DNA from: Paraflavitalea pollutisoli
GTDB taxonomy: Bacteria; Bacteroidota; Bacteroidia; Chitinophagales; Chitinophagaceae
Length of the DNA: 64,000 bases
Reading direction: 5' to 3'
NCBI RefSeq assembly: GCF_029360705.1
Contig: NZ_JARKMX010000008.1
Location: 2,410,202 to 2,474,201 of the forward strand
The notes beneath the pieces were generated by a model, which saw only the letters and a program-made list of their open reading frames with translations, searched no databases and was not told the origin of the DNA. The position numbers were made by a program, and so were the translations under genes. Numbering within the stretch: the stretch's first letter is position 1; the number at the start of each line of letters is the position of its first letter. This document shows positions 8,494 to 16,790 of the stretch, piece after piece.

Positions 8494-9494
8494 TCGCGTT
8501 GCCGGTATTTACGCAGCTTTATCTTTTTAGAAGTATAGAATTTGCCTTCGTCGCTGACCATGATGGTGGTGTATGCGGGAAACTGTTTCAATAAACGGAA
8601 GCCCGCCTCTTTACCCATCACCATAATGGAAGTACTGAAGGCGTTGGCCATTTCGGCACTGGGGCCAAAAACGGTTACACTGGTCAGTCCGGTCACCGGG
8701 TAACCGGTAGTGGGGTTGATGATGTGTGAATAGCGTTTGCCATCGAGCTCGACATATTTTTCATAACTGCCGGAAGTGGTCACGGCACTGGTACGCAGGG
8801 GAACGACTGCATAGAGGCTACCTCTGTCGAAAGGATCGCTGATGCCGATCGTCCAGGGGCTGCCATTGGGCTGACGCCCCCAGGTACTCATATCACCGGA
8901 CCCATTGACGATGCCTGCGTGGATGCCGCGCGCCAACATCATATCGCGACATCGGTCGGTGGCATACCCCTCCCCCAGGGCACCAAAACCAATCTTCATA
9001 CCGGGCAACTTCAAAAAGATCGTTGACTGTTCTTTATCGATCACGATGTTCCTGTATCCTACTTTGGCCACAGCCTGGCGTACGACTGCCGAATCGGGCA
9101 TCGCCGTCATGGAACCATCGTATTTCCAGATCCTTTCCATGGCAGCAAAGCTGATATCGAAAGCGCCATGGGTCAATTCAGAAATACGGATCGCGCGTTC
9201 TGCCAGTTCAAGTACTTCCCGATCTACTTTTACCGGGGCAATACCTGCGTTGCGATTGACGGCAGAGACCTGTGAAGCAGGTTTCCAATCGGAGATGAGG
9301 TATTCGATCCTCGAAACTTCAGCAATGACGGAATCAATATAGCGCTCGGCCGTCAGAGAGTCTTTAGCGACAATGGTAATATCGAAACGCGCGCCCATGA
9401 GTACAGCCATTCGCTGACGGGCAACCTGGGCTAAACTTGCCTGAACGAGTAGCAATAAGAAGAAGGTGCCGATGAGCCGGATGATCCTTTGCAT
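8487..9494 (-). CDS. apbE: FAD:protein FMN transferase (ApbE)
   Basis: The 335-residue protein has an N-terminal export signal (IIRLIGTFFLLLLVQASLAQ). It carries the ApbE family blocks: HGAFDISFAAMERIW, GFGALGEGYATDRC, VNGSGDMSTWG and KRYSHIINPTTGYPV, the last two holding metal- and FAD-binding residues. ApbE splits FAD and attaches FMN to a Thr/Ser of a partner protein in the periplasm. It is convergent with, and overlaps by 7 bases, the PepSY flavoreductase, which fits a role in maturing that cluster's electron carrier. A -7-like box lies only a few bases upstream of the start, so the message may have almost no leader. Confidence 0.93.
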   Translation of the reverse strand: MQRIIRLIGTFFLLLLVQASLAQVARQRMAVLMGARFDITIVAKDSLTAERYIDSVIAEVSRIEYLISDWKPASQVSAVNRNAGIAPVKVDREVLELAERAIRISELTHGAFDISFAAMERIWKYDGSMTAMPDSAVVRQAVAKVGYRNIVIDKEQSTIFLKLPGMKIGFGALGEGYATDRCRDMMLARGIHAGIVNGSGDMSTWGRQPNGSPWTIGISDPFDRGSLYAVVPLRTSAVTTSGSYEKYVELDGKRYSHIINPTTGYPVTGLTSVTVFGPSAEMANAFSTSIMVMGKEAGFRLLKQFPAYTTIMVSDEGKFYTSKKIKLRKYRQRDQ

Positions 9495-9501
9495 AGGACC
9501 G

Positions 9502-9509
9502 CAAAGTTA
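9502..9509 (-). promoter_or_regulatory. candidate -7 box of apbE
   Basis: CAAAGTTA on the plus strand reads TAACTTTG on the minus strand, a full TAnnTTTG match. It ends 7 bases before the apbE ATG. No TTG at the proper -33 distance was seen. Confidence 0.45.
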
Positions 9510-9542
9510 CAGGCAACGCGGCAGAAAAAGGCAGAAAGGCAA

Positions 9543-9560
9543 CCCCGACATTCGTCGGGG
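9543..9560. terminator. hairpin between treY 3' end and apbE
   Basis: CCCCGAC and GTCGGGG form a perfect 7-bp stem with a 4-base loop, 50 bases past the treY stop. It is probably the treZY terminator on the minus strand, but the following bases are not T-rich. Confidence 0.45.
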
Positions 9561-9610
9561 CACCGAGGTAACCAGCAGAGAAATCAATAAGGCGTGAGCA
9601 CATTTAACGC

Positions 9611-12283
9611 TCAACGAATCGACACCCAGCAGCCTACCGGAAAATCTCCCTTCCCGATGCCTGCGGGTAACATATTATTTTCATCGACTGCTACATCTTC
9701 ACCGGTAAAAATATTTCTCCAGCGTTGTGGCGCCTGATCCGGTAACTGTATTTGCCAGAGCTGGCGATCATCAGGCAATGGTTGCAGGGGTACGGCCACA
9801 ATTACCCACGCATCGTCCAGCGTACGTGCATAGGCCAACGTAGTCACTTCCTGCCCTTTTATGTCCAACGGACGATAATCTCCTTCGGCAAACACAGCAG
9901 CGCTTTCCTGACGACATTGTAAAGCCTTCCAGGTGATGTACAACTTAGCGGCTCCGTCGGCACGGTGTGCCGCCAGGTAATCCATCAGCGCCGTGGGTTT
10001 CACCAGTTGCAGTTCATTCAGGAGCAATTTGCCCGTAGCATAGTCTATGGGGCGACGGTTATCAGGATCTACATAAGTAAGATCCCAGCGCTCGCAACCC
10101 TGGTAAATATCCGGAATGCCCGGGGCTGTTATTTTGATCAGCACCTGTCCCAGCGACAGGTCTTCCGCCTTGCGCGCTACCTGCTGGGCAAATGGCGTAA
10201 AGGAGGCCAGGAACGCATGTGCAGGATGGAGCAGTTCATCGATAAACCGGTGACAGGCCGTTTCGTATTGTTCATCGGGCGTCTCCCAGCGTGTGTGTTG
10301 CTTCGCTTCACGCAATGCCTTGGTCAAATACGCCTTCAGTCTTTCTACCAACCCATCGTTGCATAGTCCGTCTGCCGGCCACCCGGCGATCAGTGACTGA
10401 TAGATAAAATATTCCTCGTTGGTATCCGGCATCCTGCGTTCCCCTTCCAGTTGCCTGATGGCATCGTTGACGATCATCCATTCCTGCACGGCCGTTTCCC
10501 AGGCTTCCGTCATCGTGGTCAACACGGCCAGGCGCATGCGGGCATCCTCACCACGTTTGGTATCGTGGGTAGACGTAGCGTTGAGCGACTGCGGTGTGCG
10601 CAACAGCCGCTCCTTCATAAGCGTATGGAATGACCGCACAGACATACCACCAATCGCCGGTGAATCGCCTACTTCGTTATGACCGATGAAGGCATTGTAT
10701 TGATAGAAGGTGGTATCCTCTACCCCCTTCGCCATGAGCGGGCCGGTAAACTGCATGAGCCTCTTCAGGAATTGCAGGATCTTTCTTCCCTTATCGGAAC
10801 TGGCATCCTGGCCGGTCAGCAATTGCCGCAGATAGTTCAACTCCGGCTCCACCGCTGGTGAAGCGTGTATGGCCTCTGCAATGACATCCTGCAGCAGCGT
10901 CGTCTCGGAGGCCGACAAGGGATATTCGACTGGATAGGTTCTATACACTGGCAGGTGGATCATGATCGCCGCCAATGCAGCACGCCATTTCAACTGTTCG
11001 TTGTGCTTCGCCAGTCCAAGTTCTGCAAACAGCTGCACGAGGTTATCCAATTCACCCGCCATGTATTGCTCCAGGATCATCCGCTTATTGTTGATCACGA
11101 TTTGCGGATAAGCCGGCAGATCGGGCAATAAGCGGCGGTAAAAACGTTCCAACTCCTGCATGCCTTCCTGGTCGGCAAAGAGCTGGTTGACGTAGGCCAG
11201 GAACTCATAACCGCTGGTGCCCTGCAAGGGCCATTGTGGTGGCAGGTATTCATTTTCTGCCAGTATCTTTTCGGCGATGAGGTAACACTCCTCCCCAAAC
11301 AAAGCGCGCAGCCTTTGTACGTATTCGCCGGGCGCGTAGAGTCCATCGATGTGATCGATGCGCAATCCCTGTACCAATCCTTCCTGGTACAGCTGGTGCA
11401 AAAAAGCATGGTATTCGTCAAATACCCGCTCATCTTCCATGCGCAGACAGATCAAGGAAGTGACCGTGAAAAAACGACGGTAATCGATGACAGTGTTCAC
11501 CTCCTGCCAATGGCACAGTCGATAGTATTGTTTGTGGAGTATTTCGAGTAACCAATCATGCCGGCTGTTGACGAGATCGATGAGCGCTTCCACCTGCTGA
11601 CGATGCTGAGGATGATCGAGCGCGGCGCCCAGTACGGTCGACTTCATTTGCTGCCATTGTTCAAGGGTACGCTCCTGCATGCTCACAAGTGCGAGGTGGG
11701 TAATAGCCGGTGCCAGCTGCATGGCAGTATCCCTGGCCATCATGCTGACGAACAACAGGTAGTAGGCACCGATAGACAACGGATACCGATCGCCCGGGGT
11801 GGCAACATAGATGCCGTCGGCAGCAACGGTCAACCGCACAGAACCGTCGCGCACACCATCTGCCAAAGAAACGCCCAGGAACGGCACCATGAGGCGACCA
11901 CCAAAATGGGGATGCTGCCACAGGATGTCGAAATAGCTGGCATAAGGCGACAAGCGTCCGCGTTCCAGCACATCCATCAGGCGCCAGTTGGCACTACTGA
12001 ACGACATATGATTGGGCACGATGTCTTGCAACCAGTTCATGTTCTTTTCCTGCAGGCGCCTGGTGATGGCCCTCCATTCCTCCAGGGTACCGATCACCGG
12101 GTTCAGTTGATGAGGATCGGTGACATCATACCCATGCAGGCTGTTGTCCGGTGCCCGGGTAATGGGCGATGCATACACGGTACTGATACCCAGAGCGTGG
12201 AGATAGTCGATGATCTCCGACAATTGTTGCAGGGTAAAGTCTTTGTGCAATTGGATACGATAGGTAGCTATAGGAATGCTCAT
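9611..12283 (-). CDS. treY: malto-oligosyltrehalose synthase TreY
   Basis: The 890-residue glycoside hydrolase family 13 protein begins MSIPIATYRIQLHKDFTLQQ, the standard TreY opening. It contains YASPITRAPDNSLHGYDVTD, GLRIDHIDGLYAPGEY (nucleophile Asp), CYLIAEKIL (acid/base Glu) and TSTHDTKRGEDARMRL, all diagnostic. TreY turns the reducing end of maltodextrins into an alpha,alpha-1,1 trehalose unit. Its ATG overlaps the treZ stop (ATGA), so it is translationally coupled. Length is at the upper end of the usual 700-900. No TreX/GlgX debranching enzyme is adjacent, so the substrate glucan must come from elsewhere. Confidence 0.95.
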   Translation of the reverse strand: MSIPIATYRIQLHKDFTLQQLSEIIDYLHALGISTVYASPITRAPDNSLHGYDVTDPHQLNPVIGTLEEWRAITRRLQEKNMNWLQDIVPNHMSFSSANWRLMDVLERGRLSPYASYFDILWQHPHFGGRLMVPFLGVSLADGVRDGSVRLTVAADGIYVATPGDRYPLSIGAYYLLFVSMMARDTAMQLAPAITHLALVSMQERTLEQWQQMKSTVLGAALDHPQHRQQVEALIDLVNSRHDWLLEILHKQYYRLCHWQEVNTVIDYRRFFTVTSLICLRMEDERVFDEYHAFLHQLYQEGLVQGLRIDHIDGLYAPGEYVQRLRALFGEECYLIAEKILAENEYLPPQWPLQGTSGYEFLAYVNQLFADQEGMQELERFYRRLLPDLPAYPQIVINNKRMILEQYMAGELDNLVQLFAELGLAKHNEQLKWRAALAAIMIHLPVYRTYPVEYPLSASETTLLQDVIAEAIHASPAVEPELNYLRQLLTGQDASSDKGRKILQFLKRLMQFTGPLMAKGVEDTTFYQYNAFIGHNEVGDSPAIGGMSVRSFHTLMKERLLRTPQSLNATSTHDTKRGEDARMRLAVLTTMTEAWETAVQEWMIVNDAIRQLEGERRMPDTNEEYFIYQSLIAGWPADGLCNDGLVERLKAYLTKALREAKQHTRWETPDEQYETACHRFIDELLHPAHAFLASFTPFAQQVARKAEDLSLGQVLIKITAPGIPDIYQGCERWDLTYVDPDNRRPIDYATGKLLLNELQLVKPTALMDYLAAHRADGAAKLYITWKALQCRQESAAVFAEGDYRPLDIKGQEVTTLAYARTLDDAWVIVAVPLQPLPDDRQLWQIQLPDQAPQRWRNIFTGEDVAVDENNMLPAGIGKGDFPVGCWVSIR

Positions 12284-14109
12284 ATCTTTTTAGGTATTTC
12301 GAATACGACAACTGATTCGGGTTGCAGGGTCCAGCTTTCGGGGTATGGCTCACTCAGGGGTAGTTCTCCCGGACCCAGCCACACTGAGGCGGAAGAGTCG
12401 AGCACTTTTCGTGCCCCGGCCGGCAGGGGAAAATGACATTCACTGGTTGCCTGACTGAAATGGAGGAATATCAACAGCGCGTCGAAACCATCCTGCCTGC
12501 GGAAACCAATGATGTACTCATGGCCTGTATCGAGTAGCTGCAGATCTTCCCGGTGGGTACTCCTCAACGAGGGTACAAACTTTCTCATATTGATGAGGTA
12601 CTTGTAAAAGCTCAGTAGGTTGGCGGCTCGCTCATCGAATGTGTAAGCCCTGCTGAGCTTGCATTGCAGGAAGGTGGCCTCCGCTTGTGGATCGGGCACC
12701 TCGTCGTCTCCGAAGAAATAGGCAAATTCTTCTCGGCGACCTTTGCGTACCATTTCTACCAGGTGCTCGTCGGTATGACTGATGAAATATTGAAAGGGAT
12801 TCTTTTCTCCATACTCTTCCCCCATGAACAGTAAGGGGGTATAGGGCGAAAGCAATACGGTGGCGGCGACCAGCTTTTGCATTTCGTAAGATACCAGCGA
12901 GCTAAGCCGGTCGCCACCCGGCCGGTTACCGATCTGATCATGGTTTTGTGCAAATACGACAAACTGATCATTGGTGGTACCGGTGGGATAGGTGCCGAAA
13001 TTCTTTTTCCGGTGCTGGGAGTATTGCCCGGTATAGACATAGCCATCGCGGATCGCTTTCACCAGGTGTTGGGGCTGGCCAAAATCTTCATAATACCCTT
13101 TTACTTCACCGGTAACCAGGCTATGAAGTGCATGGTGAAACTCATCGATCCATTGTCCGCTCAATCCGTATCCGCCTATAGCAGGCGATTGAATATAGCG
13201 GGGATGGTTAAGGTCGAGCTCAGCGATCAGCAACTTATGTCGACCGGTCGATTGCGACAACGCTTCTACTTTTATTCTCAATTCATCGATGAAATGACGG
13301 GCGCCATGGTCCCAGATAGCATGTACCGCATCCAGGCGAAGACCATCGAGGTGAAACTCATTGAGCCACATCAGGGCATTTTGCCAAAAGAAATTTCGTA
13401 CACCGTCGCTGTAGGCATCGTCAAAATTGACGACAGGGCCCCATACCCCTTTGTACTTGTCGGTGGTGTAAGGACCAAATTGCGGAAAATGATTGCCTTC
13501 GGGACCAAAATGGTTGTAGACCACATCGAGGAGGACGGCGATGCCTTTAGCGTGGGCGGCATTGACGAGGTCTTTCAACCCTTCAATACCACCATAAGCA
13601 GTATGGGCTGCAAAGGGAAAAACGCCATCGTATCCCCAGTTGCGATCGCCGGGAAATTGTGCAATGGGCATCAGTTCTATGGCCGTGATGCCCAGGTCGT
13701 GCAGGTAATCCAGTTGATCGATGATGCCGGCAAAATCGCCGGTTGGGGTGAAGGTGCCGGTGTGTAGCTCATAGATAATGAGTTCCTCCATGCGCAAGCC
13801 CTTCCATGCCTGGTCGGTCCAGTTGTAGTGCGTACCGGCTACTGCCGAAGCGCCATGAACGCCATCCGGTTGCCAGCGCGAAGCCGGATCGGGCAAAGGT
13901 GGCCCATCCCCTAACTGTATCTGGTATCGATCACCTGGCCGAATGCAGGGTATCGTGACCTCCCAATAGCCTCCGCGCCGGGATACAAGGCCATGATAAT
14001 GGCTGTTGAGCAGAACGCCTGCCTGCTTCACTAAGGGGGCCCAGACGCGGAACAGACAATGGCCATCCTCCTGGAGAAGGGCGCCGACTTCTACGATTGA
14101 TTCTTCCAT
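12280..14109 (-). CDS. treZ: malto-oligosyltrehalose trehalohydrolase TreZ
   Basis: The 609-residue GH13 enzyme cleaves the maltosyltrehalose bond and releases trehalose in the cytoplasm. The N-terminal ~100 residues are an early-set E-domain (LFRVWAPLVKQAGVLL). The barrel shows NWGYDGVFPFAAH, LLDVVYNHFGPEGN, GLRLDAVHAIWD with nucleophile D260, LLIAELDLN with acid/base E297, and FAQNHDQIGNR. It is the first gene of treZ-treY and overlaps treY by four bases. Trehalose made here from stored glucan would serve osmotic and desiccation protection. A strong hairpin lies about 190 bases upstream in the probable leader. Confidence 0.95.
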   Translation of the reverse strand: MEESIVEVGALLQEDGHCLFRVWAPLVKQAGVLLNSHYHGLVSRRGGYWEVTIPCIRPGDRYQIQLGDGPPLPDPASRWQPDGVHGASAVAGTHYNWTDQAWKGLRMEELIIYELHTGTFTPTGDFAGIIDQLDYLHDLGITAIELMPIAQFPGDRNWGYDGVFPFAAHTAYGGIEGLKDLVNAAHAKGIAVLLDVVYNHFGPEGNHFPQFGPYTTDKYKGVWGPVVNFDDAYSDGVRNFFWQNALMWLNEFHLDGLRLDAVHAIWDHGARHFIDELRIKVEALSQSTGRHKLLIAELDLNHPRYIQSPAIGGYGLSGQWIDEFHHALHSLVTGEVKGYYEDFGQPQHLVKAIRDGYVYTGQYSQHRKKNFGTYPTGTTNDQFVVFAQNHDQIGNRPGGDRLSSLVSYEMQKLVAATVLLSPYTPLLFMGEEYGEKNPFQYFISHTDEHLVEMVRKGRREEFAYFFGDDEVPDPQAEATFLQCKLSRAYTFDERAANLLSFYKYLINMRKFVPSLRSTHREDLQLLDTGHEYIIGFRRQDGFDALLIFLHFSQATSECHFPLPAGARKVLDSSASVWLGPGELPLSEPYPESWTLQPESVVVFEIPKKI

Positions 14110-14948
14110 ATGTTAGTGCCTTCGCTTTGTGCTGCTGCTGATGGCATTACCAAATTGAAGCCAGACGCCACGGCAGCCCCGGCCGGGCGGTAAACCAGCG
14201 GAAGGCCGGACAGGACCGGCTGGTCGGAGACATTTTTCTACACTTCTACAGGGGGAGCGGTAACAGGAGGGGGAGCGGACGGCAGGTGATACCAACAAGA
14301 AAGCCCCCTTACGGGGGCTTCAATCTTTTACGGACGAGCACAGAACATTCTTCACATGCATTGGACGACAGGACGCTGGACCTTAATTACAGCAGATCAC
14401 AAGTAACAGTTCAGGATATCCAAAGGGTACGGTTAACAACGGGCTTTTTCGGATGATATTGGTCGGATTTTCAGGATATCGGATTGTCTGAACCGTTTCA
14501 TGTATCAACTACACTAAAGCTAATACCAGCGTTGCATAAATGCAATAGGAAATCTACGATGATCAATATTTTCCACGAGGGCAATAAATCAGTTCATACA
14601 CGCCCACAATAAAAGCCGATGCGCCACACATTCATTAGCCTGCTGAAATAGAAGCCATTAACGGCGGCGAAATTTACGACCTACTATTGGCATCATGCAT
14701 CGCCGTCATTTTTGCCCGCTACCCTGATTATTTTTATCAACAGAGAAAAGACAAAAAGTTCATCCCAATCCATGACTTTTTTTACTACCCTGCATTACAT
14801 TCCCTCTTTGGGACGTATCCCGCCGGTTCTCGGGTCCCGTATGACCGGTCGCTAAAATACCCTCCATGGCTTAGCGGCGACCGCCCCGGTGCTGCCGCCA
14901 GGGAATCAGCTTGCCAAAGAAAGATCGGATTTGCTGCCACCGGCGTTG
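14110..14948. other. gene-free stretch upstream of treZ
   Basis: No convincing gene is present. The stretch holds the hairpin at 14301-14320 and two copies of TTCAGGATATC (14410-14420 and 14470-14480) 60 bases apart. Frames that read through its right-hand part into the response regulator are rejected because a promoter box sits just ahead of the ATG at 14978. Confidence 0.5.
14301..14320. terminator. strong hairpin in treZ upstream region
   Basis: AAGCCCCC and GGGGGCTT form a perfect 8-bp stem around TTAC. T-rich bases lie on both sides (CAATCTTTTA to the right; TCTTGTT on the minus strand). No gene ends here on either strand, so it may be an attenuator in the treZ leader or terminate an unrecognised RNA. 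Confidence 0.55.
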
Positions 14949-14956
14949 TATCTTTG
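14930..14956 (+). promoter_or_regulatory. promoter of the response regulator gene
   Basis: TATCTTTG at 14949-14956 is a perfect TAnnTTTG -7 box, with TTTG at 14930-14933 as a somewhat closely spaced -33 element. It predicts a start of transcription about 15 bases before the ATG at 14978. Confidence 0.65.
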
Positions 14957-14977
14957 CCAGCCCCGTATACCAGCGAC

Positions 14978-15424
14978 ATGCCCTACTCAAAATACTTTAT
15001 CATGCTAGCGGACGACGATGCGGACGACTGCCTGTTGTTTCAGCAGGCGCTCGGCGATCTGTCGATCGAACAAAAGCCCCTCACCTTTGAAAATGGTCAG
15101 GCCCTGCTCGATTACCTGCATGAGGCCATCGTGTTGCCCGATCTGCTGTTCCTCGATATCAATATGCCCCGCAAAAACGGCCTGGAAGCTTTGAAAGAGA
15201 TCAAGGGCCACAAGACGCTTCAACACGTACCGATCGTCATGTTCTCCACCACCAGGAACCCATCGACCGTACAGGTCGCATTTGGCGCCGGCGCCAACCT
15301 CTATGCCTGCAAGCCGGCCAGCTATGTACAACTGGTCTCCCTGCTTCAACGGATCCTCGAACTGGAAGTAGGCGGCCTGCTGAGTCATCGCTCCATGGAT
15401 CGCTTTCTCATCGAACACGCCTGA
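14978..15424 (+). CDS. single-domain response regulator (receiver domain only)
   Basis: The 148-residue protein is one CheY-like receiver domain. ADDDADD supplies the acidic pocket, LFLDINMPRKNG the phospho-acceptor Asp, VMFSTT the conserved Thr/Ser switch and ACKPASYVQL the conserved Lys. No output domain follows. The ATG at 14978 is favoured over far-upstream in-frame starts because a perfect -7 box lies 22 bases before it. Receivers of this kind in Bacteroidota often act as phosphate shuttles with orphan hybrid kinases; no kinase gene is nearby. A bidirectional terminator follows. Confidence 0.9.
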   Translation: MPYSKYFIMLADDDADDCLLFQQALGDLSIEQKPLTFENGQALLDYLHEAIVLPDLLFLDINMPRKNGLEALKEIKGHKTLQHVPIVMFSTTRNPSTVQVAFGAGANLYACKPASYVQLVSLLQRILELEVGGLLSHRSMDRFLIEHA

Positions 15425-15441
15425 TACACTGCTATGCAAAA

Positions 15442-15461
15442 AGCCCCTGTTGCCAGGGGCT
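15442..15461. terminator. bidirectional terminator
   Basis: AGCCCCTG and CAGGGGCT form a perfect 8-bp stem with loop TTGC. The minus-strand side is followed by TTTTT, so it best serves the cysteine-rich gene at 15487-15669, and it also ends the response regulator message. Confidence 0.8.
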
Positions 15462-15486
15462 GTCATTGTACCGATAACCGATAAGA

Positions 15487-15669
15487 CTAGCTTTTCGTAC
15501 ACTTCGGTTTTTCGCAGCAAGGCTTTCCGGGTTTTGTGCAGGTTTTCTTGCAACAGTTTTCCGTCTTTCCTTTACCGGTCTTTTGCTTGTTCTTTTCGCC
15601 TTCGTTGGAGTAAGCTACTGCACTGCTCATCAGGAGGGCCATAGTAGCTAAAAAAAATACCTTTTTCAT
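15487..15669 (-). CDS. small secreted cysteine- and lysine-rich protein
   Basis: The 60-residue precursor has a signal peptide (MKKVFFLATMALLMSSAVAYS) followed by about 40 residues rich in Lys and Cys (TENCCKKTCTKPGKPCCEKP), with six cysteines in CC/C spacing. This looks like a small metal-binding or disulfide-bonded periplasmic peptide; no named family is recognised. Its ATG overlaps the stop of the upstream gene (ATGA), so the two are translationally coupled. A good terminator follows. Metal handling is a guess from composition. Confidence 0.75.
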   Translation of the reverse strand: MKKVFFLATMALLMSSAVAYSNEGEKNKQKTGKGKTENCCKKTCTKPGKPCCEKPKCTKS

Positions 15670-16046
15670 ATTGTGTTTGTTGTAGCTGTTGAGTAAATAA
15701 AATGAACTTGATTTTCAGGGCTATACGCAACAGCATCCGGTGGTTTCCACGCGCCGGATAAATACTGAAAGCAATAATGTGAATGGAAGTAACGAAATGC
15801 GCTGGCAACCGCCATCACCCCGTCGGAGGATGTTTGCCAGGCGTTTGCCGTGACCACATACACCAGGGGGCTATGCTGGCCACAAGCCGTTTCGCAACAA
15901 CCCTTTTCCGTTTGCCTGTCACCACCCTTCGCAACTGGTTGCAGGCAGGCCAGCCTGGGGGCCGGTGAGCTATGGTGCTGCAGGAAAGCGGGCCAGTAAA
16001 CGGCTGGTAGCAGGCAACAACATAATATGAGTGTCCTGATGCGCAA
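15666..16046 (-). CDS. hypothetical exported protein coupled to the cysteine-rich peptide
   Basis: The 126-residue product begins with a hydrophobic stretch (MRIRTLILCCCLLPAVYWPAFLQ) that could be a signal peptide. It contains a Cys-rich part (KGCCETACGQHSPLVYVV) and a segment rich in aromatic and His residues (FRYFHSHYCFQYL). No known domain is recognised. The 4-base overlap with the following cysteine-rich gene is the main argument that it is real. The shared cysteine richness suggests the pair works together, for example in metal binding or resistance. Translation start is uncertain. Confidence 0.55.
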   Translation of the reverse strand: MRIRTLILCCCLLPAVYWPAFLQHHSSPAPRLACLQPVAKGGDRQTEKGCCETACGQHSPLVYVVTANAWQTSSDGVMAVASAFRYFHSHYCFQYLSGAWKPPDAVAYSPENQVHFIYSTATTNTI

Positions 16047-16790
16047 GGGCTGTATCAGTTTGATCCCACAAATCTATCGGGTGGCTGGCGGCTGCTCAAG
16101 CCCAATTGCGCGAAGCGGGGTAAAACGGCGCCGAGGCGTAGCAGGTAGTGCAATCGGTTGTCATAGGCCAGGCAACGCGGCAATCGGCCACCAGTCTAAC
16201 TATCCTGTACTTACCTGCTCCGGCATAGTGGAAAATTTTTAATTGTTTTCTTGACACTAATTCTTTTTTATTTCGAATAATAACTGTTAATTTGACGTTA
16301 ATAGCGGTATACCTCTTTTTAGCTCTCGAAAAGTGTGTGACCGACGGGGATTTGACCTTGCTTTTATTCCAAAACGATAAATATTGCTATTATGAAATGC
16401 TCCCAACCCATCGTCTTCCGCTTGCGGACGTACCCACACCAGCACGCACTTCTATACATCCAAACATTTTTGAGGCACTAGGCAACTGAAGTTTACTGGT
16501 ATCATGTTATCCGGCTACCGGCTTATCGCCCATGGTACCCGGCAGACACTATTTTGCTATTCCACCAACCAAATCAAAGCAATATGAGACCTGCTAACCT
16601 GACGGCCTGGTTTCGTTGTCGGTCATTGACCCTCAACGACCGCACCCGCCGCCTATTCGGAACATAATCAACCACCACACAACCTGATGACCGGCCTTTA
16701 CGACCGGTACACCGCCCGGAGCGTTTCAATAACGTTTACCGGCCGGCCAGTAATTCTTTTTTCCTCTCAATTTCTAAATAACAACATTCG
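16047..16790. other. gene-free upstream region of the first susC
   Basis: No supported gene is present. The AT-rich stretch around 16230-16300 is a likely regulatory region, but no full TAnnTTTG box at a sensible distance was found. Neither an ECF sigma factor nor a FecR-like anti-sigma factor gene is adjacent. Confidence 0.5.

Noticed and set aside
14687-14977. Longer in-frame start for the response regulator
   Set aside because: It would add about 97 residues of low-quality sequence, and a perfect -7 promoter box lies just before the ATG at 14978.
16292-16489. 65-codon frame upstream of the first susC
   Set aside because: It has an odd composition, no ribosome site and lies in an AT-rich regulatory stretch; probably chance.
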